From Bacteroidales bacterium (GTDB lineage: Bacteria > Bacteroidota > Bacteroidia > Bacteroidales > F082), in contig JAKIVD010000003.1 in assembly GCA_021647205.1 (NCBI GenBank), forward strand, positions 124,001 through 188,000: a stretch of DNA of 64,000 bases, given 5' to 3'. A model generated the notes under the pieces. It saw only the letters and a program-made list of their open reading frames with translations. It ran no database searches and was not told the origin of the DNA. Shown here in pieces: positions 7,836 through 15,770 of the stretch. Numbering within the stretch: the stretch's first letter is position 1; each line of letters opens with the position of its first letter. A program made the position numbers and the translations under genes.

Positions 7836-8924
7836 TTAAAAACGATAGGCAGCTTTTTTTAGTTTGTCCACATTGTTGATTGGTGTCGGGGGATTTAGGT
7901 AACGGGCAAGAAACTTGTAGATTTTCACCCTGATTTTCTGAGCGGTTTGCGTATCAATACGGTCAAAGGAATGACCCCCTTCCACATCCTGGTAGATTTC
8001 GTATTCAAAGTCTTTTCCTTCGGCTTTTAAGGATTTTATCAGGTGCTCCACTTCCAGCACGTTCACATCGTCATCGTTGGTGTTGGTATGAATAAGCAGC
8101 GGGGTTTCCAGCTTATGGGCATTCCAGGCGGGCGAACGTCGCTTGTACTCTTCCACATCCTCAAAGGCAGTTTTTCCGATGTGGTAATCGGCCGAATAAA
8201 GATCGCGGTAGTCCTGTGTCTGATAGCCCATCCTGGCAATCAGGTCGCTCACCGGCACACCGGCAAATGCAACCGTATATTCTTTCGGGTGCGCAAAAAT
8301 GTTCATCAGGGCAATCATCCCGCCATGGCTCCATCCGATAATACCCACCCTGTTCTTGTCCACAAAGCTGTAATTTTCTATCATCCAGTTTCGCGAAGCA
8401 AATACATCCCCGTTTTCAAGTCCGCCGTAATCTATCCTTTCATAATATGATTTTCCGTAGCCCGTACTGCCCCTGTATTCAGGTGCGACAACAATGTAGC
8501 CCTGTGCCATCATCTCACGGATAATGTGCTGGTAATAGGTTGTAAAATCTCCATGTACACCGCCATGGGGAAAAACAAGCAGGGGATATTTCTTTGAAGA
8601 GTCGATGTTTTTGGGTATAAAAACATAAGCCCAGAATTTAACCGGGTTGTTCACACCCATGGCCGTCGGGTTTTCTGCGCGGGCTTGTTTCGGACCGGTG
8701 ATATACACTTTATCAATGATGGCAACATCACCCGCTTTTTGGTACCAAAGAAGATCTTCGGCACCTTTTTCAAGACGGTCAAAGCGGTGTTGCAAGTCCT
8801 CCAGATCTTTGGTCAACCGGTCTATTTTGTTTTTCCCGTTGTCCGCCAGCCCCTGAGAATAGCAGGGGAACGAAGGGCCGAGCAGAATAAACGCAAACAG
8901 CAAAATGGGAATTTTCCTTTTCAT
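7836..8924 (-). CDS. secreted S9-type peptidase / alpha-beta hydrolase
   Basis: 362 aa. Signal peptide (MKRKIPILLFAFILLGPSFPCYSQ), a short N-terminal helical region (DRLTKDLEDLQHRFDRLEKG), then an alpha/beta-hydrolase domain of the prolyl oligopeptidase (S9) type. Oxyanion region VFPHGGVHGD near 130; nucleophile elbow IIGWSHGGM near 193-201 (Ser in GWSHG); acid in TNTNDDDVNV near 285; histidine in EGGHSFDR near 320. The beta-propeller seen in full S9 peptidases is absent, so it is the compact catalytic-domain form. Likely a periplasmic peptidase or esterase; the substrate cannot be told. It has a good promoter of its own. Confidence 0.82.
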   Translation of the reverse strand: MKRKIPILLFAFILLGPSFPCYSQGLADNGKNKIDRLTKDLEDLQHRFDRLEKGAEDLLWYQKAGDVAIIDKVYITGPKQARAENPTAMGVNNPVKFWAYVFIPKNIDSSKKYPLLVFPHGGVHGDFTTYYQHIIREMMAQGYIVVAPEYRGSTGYGKSYYERIDYGGLENGDVFASRNWMIENYSFVDKNRVGIIGWSHGGMIALMNIFAHPKEYTVAFAGVPVSDLIARMGYQTQDYRDLYSADYHIGKTAFEDVEEYKRRSPAWNAHKLETPLLIHTNTNDDDVNVLEVEHLIKSLKAEGKDFEYEIYQDVEGGHSFDRIDTQTAQKIRVKIYKFLARYLNPPTPINNVDKLKKAAYRF

Positions 8925-8946
8925 GATGGATGATTTGATGAATTCA

Positions 8947-8975
8947 CAAAGTTAAAAAAGCTTTTGACGTGGCAA
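8947..8975 (-). promoter_or_regulatory. promoter of the S9-type peptidase gene
   Basis: Minus strand: TTG (8973-8975), an 18-base spacer, then TAACTTTG (8947-8954). This fits the Bacteroidota sigma-ABfr layout (TTG at -33, TAnnTTTG at -7) and lies 23 bases before the gene start. Confidence 0.6.
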
Positions 8976-9073
8976 CACCCCAAATTGCCGGCCTTTGGGC
9001 GGTCTCGTTTTATTTTTTCGTAATATTGAATTTTTTATCAGCCTGCTGTCGGGCAAAACCATACGTTATTCAT

Positions 9074-10357
9074 ATGCAACAAGAACTCACCGGAAAATAC
9101 GGACGGCAATCGCGGGGCACTTACGTATTATCCATTGGTATTATCGGGGCACTCTTTTTTATTTTCGGATTTGTAACCTGGCTCAACGGAATCCTTATTC
9201 CTTACCTGAAAATAGCCTGTGAACTCACCAATTTCGAAGCCTTGTTCGTGGCTTTTGCTTTTTACATTTCTTATACGGTGATGGCCCTGCCTTCTTCATG
9301 GATATTAAAAAAAACCGGGTTTAAGAACGGGATGATGGTTGGCCTTTTGGTTATGGCAGTCGGTACACTCACTTTTGTACCTGCAGCACAAACACGTATC
9401 TACGGCATCTTTTTACTCGGGCTTTTTATCATGGGAACAGGGCTGGCCATTCTCCAAACGGCTTCCAACCCGTACATTACCATCATCGGCCCGCGCGAGT
9501 CGGCGGCCAAACGCATCAGCATTATGGGCATTGCCAACAAAGTGGCCGGTGCCGTTGCTCCCTTGGTTTTGGCCTATTTTATTTTGCACGATGGCGATGC
9601 CTTTGTCGAAAACCTGAAAACTTTGGATGAATCAGCCCGTGCCATTGCCCTCGACGGACTGGCTGCCCGCGTAATTTTACCGTATGTTGTAATGACGGTT
9701 GTACTGGTATTACTGGGAATTATGATGCGTTTTGCACCGCTTCCCGAAATTGAGGAGGAGCAAGATGAAAGTGCAATGGACGAAGCCGGTGCGCGAACAA
9801 ATATTTTCCAATTTCCAAACCTTGTTTTGGGGGTTCTTGCATTATTCGTTTATGTCGGGGCAGAAGTTATTGCCGGAGACACCATTATTCGTTATGGAAT
9901 TTCACTGGGAATACCCATCAACACAGCAAAAGTGTTTACTTCCTTAACCCTGGCCTCGATGATTGTGGGCTACGTTTTGGGGATTATTTTTATACCGCGA
10001 TACCTTTCTCAACAAAAAGCATTGATGATTTCGGCCGTACTGGGGGTGGTGTTTTCAATCGCGGCTATTTTTACCTCCCCCATGATTTCTGTCACCTTTG
10101 TTGCCTTACTCGGACTTGCTAACGCCCTGGTTTGGCCGGCCATCTGGCCCCTGGCCATTCATGGTTTGGGCCGCTTCATCAAAACCGGCTCCGCCATGCT
10201 GATTATGGCCATTGCCGGTGGGGCAATATTGCCCCTGGTATGGGGTAAATTGTCTGATGTGTATTCATCGCAACTGGCTTATTGGGTGATGGTCCCACTT
10301 TATTTATTCATTTACTATTATGCTGTTAAAGGGCATAAAATGATGAAGTGGAAATAA
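9074..10357 (+). CDS. MFS sugar transporter, FucP / glucose-galactose family
   Basis: 427 aa from the ATG at 9074. A GTG 105 bases upstream would add an unrelated tail and is not used. About twelve transmembrane helices. FucP-family landmarks: FFIFGFVTWLNGILIPYLK in helix 1, GLAILQTASNPYITIIGP near residue 130, and LGLANALVWPAIWPLAIHGL near residue 345. This family imports fucose, glucose, galactose or similar sugars with protons across the inner membrane. No sugar-pathway gene is adjacent, so the substrate is open. It is divergent from the S9 peptidase gene and appears to stand alone. Confidence 0.88.
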   Translation: MQQELTGKYGRQSRGTYVLSIGIIGALFFIFGFVTWLNGILIPYLKIACELTNFEALFVAFAFYISYTVMALPSSWILKKTGFKNGMMVGLLVMAVGTLTFVPAAQTRIYGIFLLGLFIMGTGLAILQTASNPYITIIGPRESAAKRISIMGIANKVAGAVAPLVLAYFILHDGDAFVENLKTLDESARAIALDGLAARVILPYVVMTVVLVLLGIMMRFAPLPEIEEEQDESAMDEAGARTNIFQFPNLVLGVLALFVYVGAEVIAGDTIIRYGISLGIPINTAKVFTSLTLASMIVGYVLGIIFIPRYLSQQKALMISAVLGVVFSIAAIFTSPMISVTFVALLGLANALVWPAIWPLAIHGLGRFIKTGSAMLIMAIAGGAILPLVWGKLSDVYSSQLAYWVMVPLYLFIYYYAVKGHKMMKWK

Positions 10358-10455
10358 CAACATTAACTTGTGCAATATGTGAACCTTGAACAAGTTTTAA
10401 CCCCTGCCTTACCGTAACAAAGCGTATAAAAGACACAGGCTCGCACGGCTCAAAA

Positions 10456-11199
10456 TCAGCTTGCTTCGGCTACAAAAGGGATACTGTCACCAGTTAACTT
10501 TCCCCTCTTAAAATTACCATAAAACTGCCATTTACTAAAACCCGCTTCTTTCAACAATGCTTCAATTTCAGATTGACGCAGCGGATAAAGTTGAATGGAA
10601 TTTTCTATTCGCCGGCCACTCTTTCTGATGGTCAAAATGGTCTCAAAATTAATCCTGTTTTTTTCGTGGTTGTACCTGTAATTCCTGACAAACCTGACCT
10701 TATCATTTTCCAGGGTTGGCAAGGCTTTGATCCCTTTTTCAACAATCCGGTCATAGTTGATGATTTGGAACAACAATTTTCCGTTTTCTTTTAATATCTT
10801 TTTCGATTGGGTAAAAAAATCAAGAATACGGTTTAGCGAATCAAGATGAACAAGCGTATTTCCAAAGCAAAGGACAGCATCGAAAGATTGCGGGCCAAAT
10901 TCCTTTTCGACATGTAACATGTTCAATGTTTTAAATGCTGCCTTCGCAGATTTTTTCTCCATCGCCTTTTTAATCATGGCACTATCCAGGTCGATGGCGG
11001 TGACTTCACTAAAATCTTTGGACAGCGCAATGGACAGGCTGCCGGTACCGCAACCAATATCAAGCACTGATGTTTTTTCCGCGACTGGGAAAGCGGCTCT
11101 TACAAAATCGGTTTGCACTGAATTGAAGGGGAAAATTTCTTCATAATAATCAGCAATGCTTTGGTAAAAAGTCATTTGATCCGAATGGTTTCTTAACAT
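10456..11199 (-). CDS. class I SAM-dependent methyltransferase
   Basis: 247 aa from the ATG at 11199, which lies 19 bases after the stop of the upstream gene. A longer in-frame start would overlap that gene and is not preferred. Motif I VLDIGCGTGSLSIAL (about residues 45-60), the acidic loop TAIDLDSAMI after it, and FDAVLCFGNTLVHL (motif IV region, about 100-113) identify a Rossmann-type methyltransferase of the Methyltransf_25/11 type. The start MTFYQSIADYYEEIFP resembles small-molecule methyltransferases. Substrate unknown. Likely co-transcribed behind the barrel/GDPD chimeric gene. Confidence 0.82.
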   Translation of the reverse strand: MLRNHSDQMTFYQSIADYYEEIFPFNSVQTDFVRAAFPVAEKTSVLDIGCGTGSLSIALSKDFSEVTAIDLDSAMIKKAMEKKSAKAAFKTLNMLHVEKEFGPQSFDAVLCFGNTLVHLDSLNRILDFFTQSKKILKENGKLLFQIINYDRIVEKGIKALPTLENDKVRFVRNYRYNHEKNRINFETILTIRKSGRRIENSIQLYPLRQSEIEALLKEAGFSKWQFYGNFKRGKLTGDSIPFVAEAS

Positions 11200-11218
11200 A
11201 TTTCTGTTTTTTAGGGGT

Positions 11219-12184
11219 TTAGGGAATCGTGTAATCAAAATTAAAACGGTCGAAAAGCATCAGCACCGGAATGGGCTTGTCGGTTCGAATAATGTCGGGA
11301 TTAAGTGCGTTGGCCTTTTTGTTCCCGACATCCGATTTCAATCCCCACATGATGACATAAAGTCCTTTCGAATGGGCATAATCAATTTCTTCCGGGGGAG
11401 TGTCCACGGTTGTCCCGATTCCAAAAATATGGTTTTCCGCAGCCACATTAACCGTGCTGCCAACAACAACGCCTTTGTTGTTCATTCCCATTTCACGGGC
11501 AGTAAGCAGTAACGCCAAATCGCCTTCAATAAATACGTTTCCCGACATATTGTATTTTTCGCAAAGCCGTTTAACCGCCCCCAGAAACTGCCGGCGGTAA
11601 GTTTCGTTGTAGGCCATGTCCGGAACCAGTTTGCAGTCAAACGAAAAATACAAACCGGTTAATCCGGGTAGTTGACTGAATACCTCATCAACGGTATAAA
11701 TTGGAATATTGTCGACCAAAGTATTGTAATAGCAGTCCTTTATTTCTGACTTTTTAAAATACTGGTTAAAATCGATATTTCCGGCAACATAAATCCCCTG
11801 GCCTTTCTTTTTCTGAGCTTTCAAAAAGTAATACCGCAGCGAAGGGACAAAATGATAACCCTTTGTTTTTACTTCTTTCCGGGTAAAGGAAAAACCTTCG
11901 TCCTCATCAAAAAAGTCATGATATTTGATAAAAGTATAATCTTCGAACAGACCGAAATTAACAAGGGCACCGACAGAAATACCGCGGTTTAGAAAACGCT
12001 CGTACTCAACCCCCAGCCATTTTTGGTTGTGCCCGCCAATGGCTTCGGCAACGGGAATGGTGTTTGGCTTTATGATGTTGTTTCTGAAACTGTTTGCGGC
12101 AATACCGGTGTTTTGAGCCAGCAGAGAAAAACCGGACAGTTGAAGAATGAGAAAAAGAAAATAGTATTTGCAATCTGGTTTCAT
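11219..12184 (-). CDS. chimeric ORF: outer-membrane barrel N-half fused to GDPD C-half
   Basis: 321 aa with two unrelated halves. Residues about 1-135: signal peptide (ending LLAQ) and beta-barrel-like sequence (EAIGGHNQKWLGVEYERFL, then YVAGNIDFNQYF), as in small Bacteroidota outer-membrane proteins. Residues about 140-321: the C-terminal part of a glycerophosphodiester phosphodiesterase, from IPIYTVDEVFSQLPG through FSFDCKL to ALNPDIIRTDKPIPVLM. The N-terminal catalytic HRG...ENT part of GDPD is missing. The halves join in frame with no stop. I infer a deletion that fused two genes; the product is probably inactive as a phosphodiesterase. A functional fusion is not excluded. Confidence 0.65.
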   Translation of the reverse strand: MKPDCKYYFLFLILQLSGFSLLAQNTGIAANSFRNNIIKPNTIPVAEAIGGHNQKWLGVEYERFLNRGISVGALVNFGLFEDYTFIKYHDFFDEDEGFSFTRKEVKTKGYHFVPSLRYYFLKAQKKKGQGIYVAGNIDFNQYFKKSEIKDCYYNTLVDNIPIYTVDEVFSQLPGLTGLYFSFDCKLVPDMAYNETYRRQFLGAVKRLCEKYNMSGNVFIEGDLALLLTAREMGMNNKGVVVGSTVNVAAENHIFGIGTTVDTPPEEIDYAHSKGLYVIMWGLKSDVGNKKANALNPDIIRTDKPIPVLMLFDRFNFDYTIP

Positions 12185-12294
12185 CTGAAATTAATAAGCT
12201 GTTAATTGAGATAAAAATAAGATAAAATTGAACGGCCTTATTTTCTATCTTGCCGGCCAAAATTCAGTAAACAAATCTAACAATTAATCAAGAA

Positions 12295-13194
12295 ATGAAA
12301 CCTACTTTACTCATACTTGCCGCCGGACTGGGAAGCCGTTATGGCGGTGTAAAACAAATGGATAAAATTGGCCCTTCGGGCGAAAGCATCATCGACTATT
12401 CGGTGTTTGATGCCATCAGGGCCGGATTTGGGAAAGTCGTTTTTGTGGTCAACCCGAAAATTATCGATGATTTTAAGGCCATTTATGAACCCCGTTTAAA
12501 AGGTAAAATTGAAACGGCTTATGTTTTACAGGAAATCGATAACATCCCCGAAGGGATACAATTTAATCCTGAACGTGTGAAACCCTGGGGGACTGCGCAC
12601 GCCGTTTTGGTGGCGAAGGCTGAAATTAATGAACCTTTTGCCGTCATTAATGCCGATGATTTTTATGGCAAAGAAGCTTACGAAACCATTGCCGGATTTC
12701 TTGTAAAGCAAGCCAGGCAAAAGGGAAATTATGCCATGGTGGGCTACAAACTGAAAAATACACTAAGTGATTTTGGCAGTGTTTCGCGCGGGGTTTGCGA
12801 GATTGAAAACAGCTTGTTAACTGACGTTGTTGAACGCACAAGCATCGTCCGAAAAGATGGCGGCATCGTTTACGAAGACGACGGAAAAGAGCAAAGCATC
12901 CCTGACGACGCCATTGTGTCGATGAATTTCTGGGGCTTTACACCGGACTTCTTTGCGCAAACAGAAATGGATTTTAAGGCCTTTATTGTGGAGAATGCCA
13001 GCCAGCTTAAAGCTGAGTTTTATATTCCTTATGTTGTTAACCTGCTTATTCAGCGCAAAAAAGCCACCGTTGAAGTACTGACCAGCGATGCCCGTTGGTT
13101 TGGGATTACTTATCAGGAAGACAAACCTTTGACCATTGAGAAAGTAAGAGAACTCACTAATCAGGGTGTTTACCCGGAGGGTTTGTGGGGGTGA
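12295..13194 (+). CDS. sugar-1-phosphate nucleotidyltransferase family protein
   Basis: 299 aa. The N-terminal signature LILAAGLGSRYGGVKQMDKI is the nucleotide-binding loop of the NTP_transferase fold (GxGxR...K). IDYSVFDAIRAGF, PWGTAHAVLVA (near 100) and AVINADDFYG (near 117-126, metal-binding Asp) follow. The enzyme should join a sugar-1-phosphate to an NTP in the cytoplasm. Similar proteins in Bacteroidota often occur near a NahK-like sugar kinase; one such kinase lies about 6 kb away at 19381. Exact sugar and nucleotide unknown. Stands alone between a minus-strand gene upstream and a convergent gene downstream. Confidence 0.82.
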   Translation: MKPTLLILAAGLGSRYGGVKQMDKIGPSGESIIDYSVFDAIRAGFGKVVFVVNPKIIDDFKAIYEPRLKGKIETAYVLQEIDNIPEGIQFNPERVKPWGTAHAVLVAKAEINEPFAVINADDFYGKEAYETIAGFLVKQARQKGNYAMVGYKLKNTLSDFGSVSRGVCEIENSLLTDVVERTSIVRKDGGIVYEDDGKEQSIPDDAIVSMNFWGFTPDFFAQTEMDFKAFIVENASQLKAEFYIPYVVNLLIQRKKATVEVLTSDARWFGITYQEDKPLTIEKVRELTNQGVYPEGLWG

Positions 13195-13264
13195 GGAGTT
13201 TGGAGTTTGTCTTTTAAACTTTGGGGATTAGGGGCTTTAGCTTTAACAAGTTTATCAACAGTTT

Positions 13265-14887
13265 TTAGTTTATCAATACTTTTCTGGAAAGAACCAACTG
13301 TCCCTTGTCAAACAAGCTCAGCAGGTACAGCCCGGATGGCCAGGGCGAAACATCTATTTGCTGCTCCCCGTTTTCGGGCATGCTTGTTTTAATTATTTGT
13401 TTGCCGAAAATATCAAAAACACGGAACTCTTTTCCCTCACCGGTTTTGGTTTGCAAATGGAGGATATTGGAAGCCGGGTTGGGAAAAACCTTTAATACTA
13501 TTGCATTTCCCAGAGTTTCATCAATCCCAACGGTTGAATCATACAACTCAACAATCCTTAAATCGGGCCACATTTGCCCGCCACATTGCCATTGGTCAGT
13601 GTCAGTACCCAAGGTGATAACATAATTAAAATCGCCTTTTTGCACCACACCACGCTGGATCATTTCCCTTCCTCCGCCACCATAGCAGTATTGCCAGGAG
13701 AGGTTGCCAAGGCTGTCCAGCTTAGCCAGCCAAACATCCTCGTAAATACCGACATCTATCCCGTGGTATCCCTCCACATCGCCGTCATCGGAGCCGGTTG
13801 CGCCCACGACCATAAAGCCGCCGTCGCTCGTGGTGAAGATGTTGCGGGCAAAATCATCATATGTTCCCCCCAGGCATTTTTGCCACAAAAGGTTACCTTC
13901 AAAATCAATTTTAAAAACCCAGATGTCGCCGCCATATTCGCTGTTAGGACCCGGAGGACCATTCAAACCCGAAACATCGCCATCGTTTGACATCGTAGTG
14001 CCTAAAACTACGTAACCAGAGCCTGTTTCAATTATATTTAAACCACCTTCGCTATAAGTACCACCGTAACATTGCTGCCATCGTATATTACGTAGAGAAT
14101 CAAGTTTTACCACCCAAACGTCGTAAAAACCAACTTCATGATGGTTACATGTTGAATCAAAATTACCACCGCCTCTTCCATCTGTATCTCCTACAACAAT
14201 ATAACCACCGTCAGATGTTTGCTTCACCGAAGCGCCTTCTTCAGAACCGATGCCGCCGAGGCTCATGTCCCATTGTTTTTCGCCGACGCTGTTGAGTTTT
14301 ACCATCCAAAGGTCAAAACCACCATTAGGATTTGAGATGTCTCCGTCAGTAGAATTTGAAAGACCTAATGCAATAATACCACCATCGTTGGTAACTGTTG
14401 CATCGCGCATTAACTCCATTCCGCTACCCCCAAGTACCTTTTCCCATAATATTTCCCCTTGGTTGTTTATTTGCAGTACCCAATAGTTACCTTCCGGCCC
14501 GGGCCAAGGGTTGAAACTGATATCGCCGTCATTAGACTTCGTCCTTCCTACGATATAAAAAACTGAATCGTTTAGTTTTTTTATATCCACAAACCCTCCA
14601 TCAAAGTAAGAGCCTCCAAAAGTTTTTTCACTGATAAAGTTACCATATTCATCAATGTTTATTAACCATATATCCCAGGCGCCGTGATTAAATGAAATAT
14701 CGCCATCATCTGATTCGGTACTGCCAACTATCCAATACGTATCATCGGAAAATATCATTCCTTTTCCCTCATCCCATTCTGTACCACCAAAGCATTTTTC
14801 CCATTTAGCATTTACTACTTGTGTAAAGCTGCTTAACGTTAAAAGAATAAACAATATGGTAACCAGATTCCTTGTTAATTTTTTCAT
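13265..14887 (-). CDS. T9SS-exported protein with DGD repeats and C-terminal sorting domain
   Basis: 540 aa from the ATG at 14887 (MKKLTRNLVTILFILLTL... signal peptide); a longer in-frame start at 14935 would run through a strong hairpin and is rejected. The body is about eight repeats of about 50 residues of the type CFGGTxxDEG...DGGYIVVGxTxSxDGDVS, expected to form a beta-propeller or similar fold. The last about 75 residues (VFPNPASNILHLQTKTGEG ... GLYLLSLFDKG) are a type A T9SS sorting domain, so it should be secreted to the cell surface. Enzymatic activity is not evident. It follows the subtilase tail by 62 bases, with a hairpin in between. Confidence 0.85.
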   Translation of the reverse strand: MKKLTRNLVTILFILLTLSSFTQVVNAKWEKCFGGTEWDEGKGMIFSDDTYWIVGSTESDDGDISFNHGAWDIWLINIDEYGNFISEKTFGGSYFDGGFVDIKKLNDSVFYIVGRTKSNDGDISFNPWPGPEGNYWVLQINNQGEILWEKVLGGSGMELMRDATVTNDGGIIALGLSNSTDGDISNPNGGFDLWMVKLNSVGEKQWDMSLGGIGSEEGASVKQTSDGGYIVVGDTDGRGGGNFDSTCNHHEVGFYDVWVVKLDSLRNIRWQQCYGGTYSEGGLNIIETGSGYVVLGTTMSNDGDVSGLNGPPGPNSEYGGDIWVFKIDFEGNLLWQKCLGGTYDDFARNIFTTSDGGFMVVGATGSDDGDVEGYHGIDVGIYEDVWLAKLDSLGNLSWQYCYGGGGREMIQRGVVQKGDFNYVITLGTDTDQWQCGGQMWPDLRIVELYDSTVGIDETLGNAIVLKVFPNPASNILHLQTKTGEGKEFRVFDIFGKQIIKTSMPENGEQQIDVSPWPSGLYLLSLFDKGQLVLSRKVLIN

Positions 14888-14902
14888 GCTCAAAAAGTAA
14901 TA

Positions 14903-14936
14903 ATTGGTGATGGGTAAATCATTACCCATCACCAAT
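14903..14936. terminator. 15-bp perfect hairpin after the subtilase tail
   Basis: ATTGGTGATGGGTAA (14903-14917) and TTACCCATCACCAAT (14922-14936) form a perfect 15-bp stem with loop ATCA. On the minus strand a TATTACTTTTT stretch follows, so it could end the subtilase transcript 15 bases before the next ATG. Its 12-base arm core ATTGGTGATGGG recurs at the end of batC (minus strand, about 1205-1216), so it is also part of a dispersed repeat type. Confidence 0.6.
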
Positions 14937-14949
14937 AATATGATGAATA

Positions 14950-15770
14950 CTATCTTACGATTACAAGTTTACCGGATTTGAGTTCTCCGGCACATGAAAC
15001 GGAATAAAAATAGAAGCCGGGTTCCAAATGTGAACAGTTGTACTGTATTTCACCTTGCGCCTTTGTTAAATCCAACCTGTCCAATAATCTGCCGGAAGGG
15101 TTATACAGCATCAGTTTTCCATTTTCAATACCTTCAGGCAACGAATAAGTGAAAATAACCCTATCTGTAGCAGGGTTTGGTTTAACCGTAATTGATAAAC
15201 TTTTCCCATGCTTGTCAGAACCACTGCCTAATCGTACTGATTTTTGTGAAGTATCAGGCATTTGCGCACAATTTACATAAGCATAAGCGCTGTCGTAGGC
15301 AAATGCCAATATCCCCCTTGCCTGCGCCCCGGCAATGCCCCGGCTGCTGTCGGCAATTGCTGACAGGCTGCTTATCTCAGAAGAAGTCAGGTCGAAGATA
15401 TTACGCCCCTGGCCCAACCAGCCGGCCTGCAGGGTTTTCAGGTTCTGGTAATACGGATATTCAACCGAATCGTAACTGCTGAACACGAAGTTAATTTGCA
15501 AAGAATCCACCTTGTTCATGGCCGTGGTATAATCGCCCTGCTGCAAATATAAATCAATTACAGACTCGGCAGCGGCATACGTATTCAGTTTATCCTGCCA
15601 TGTTTCAAACAAGCCAGGGTGGGTTGCCGTGTCGGCAAGGTCGCTGCGCACAATGTCGTAAGCGGCACGCGACAACAGCATATTGTAATGCGACATCTGT
15701 TCTTCATACATCCGCCTCGTTGCCGAATCGCTTGTGGCATTGTACTGGCTTAAGGCTGTATTATAGGAAC
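14950..15770 (-). CDS. C-terminal part of frameshifted subtilase, with T9SS sorting domain
   Basis: This frame directly continues the S8 protein ending at 15750. Upstream of the first ATG (15711) it reads SYNTALSQYNATSDSATRRM, which matches the style and spacing of the preceding frame's RESDYNSALK. The region is helical (about 170 residues) and ends with a T9SS type A sorting domain (ITVKPNPATDRVIFTYSLPE ... GFYFYSVSC). On its own it has no signal peptide and could not be exported. Adding one base to the four-base A/T run at 15771-15774 would restore one protein of about 1,270 aa. Either a real inactivating frameshift or a sequencing error. Confidence 0.75.
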
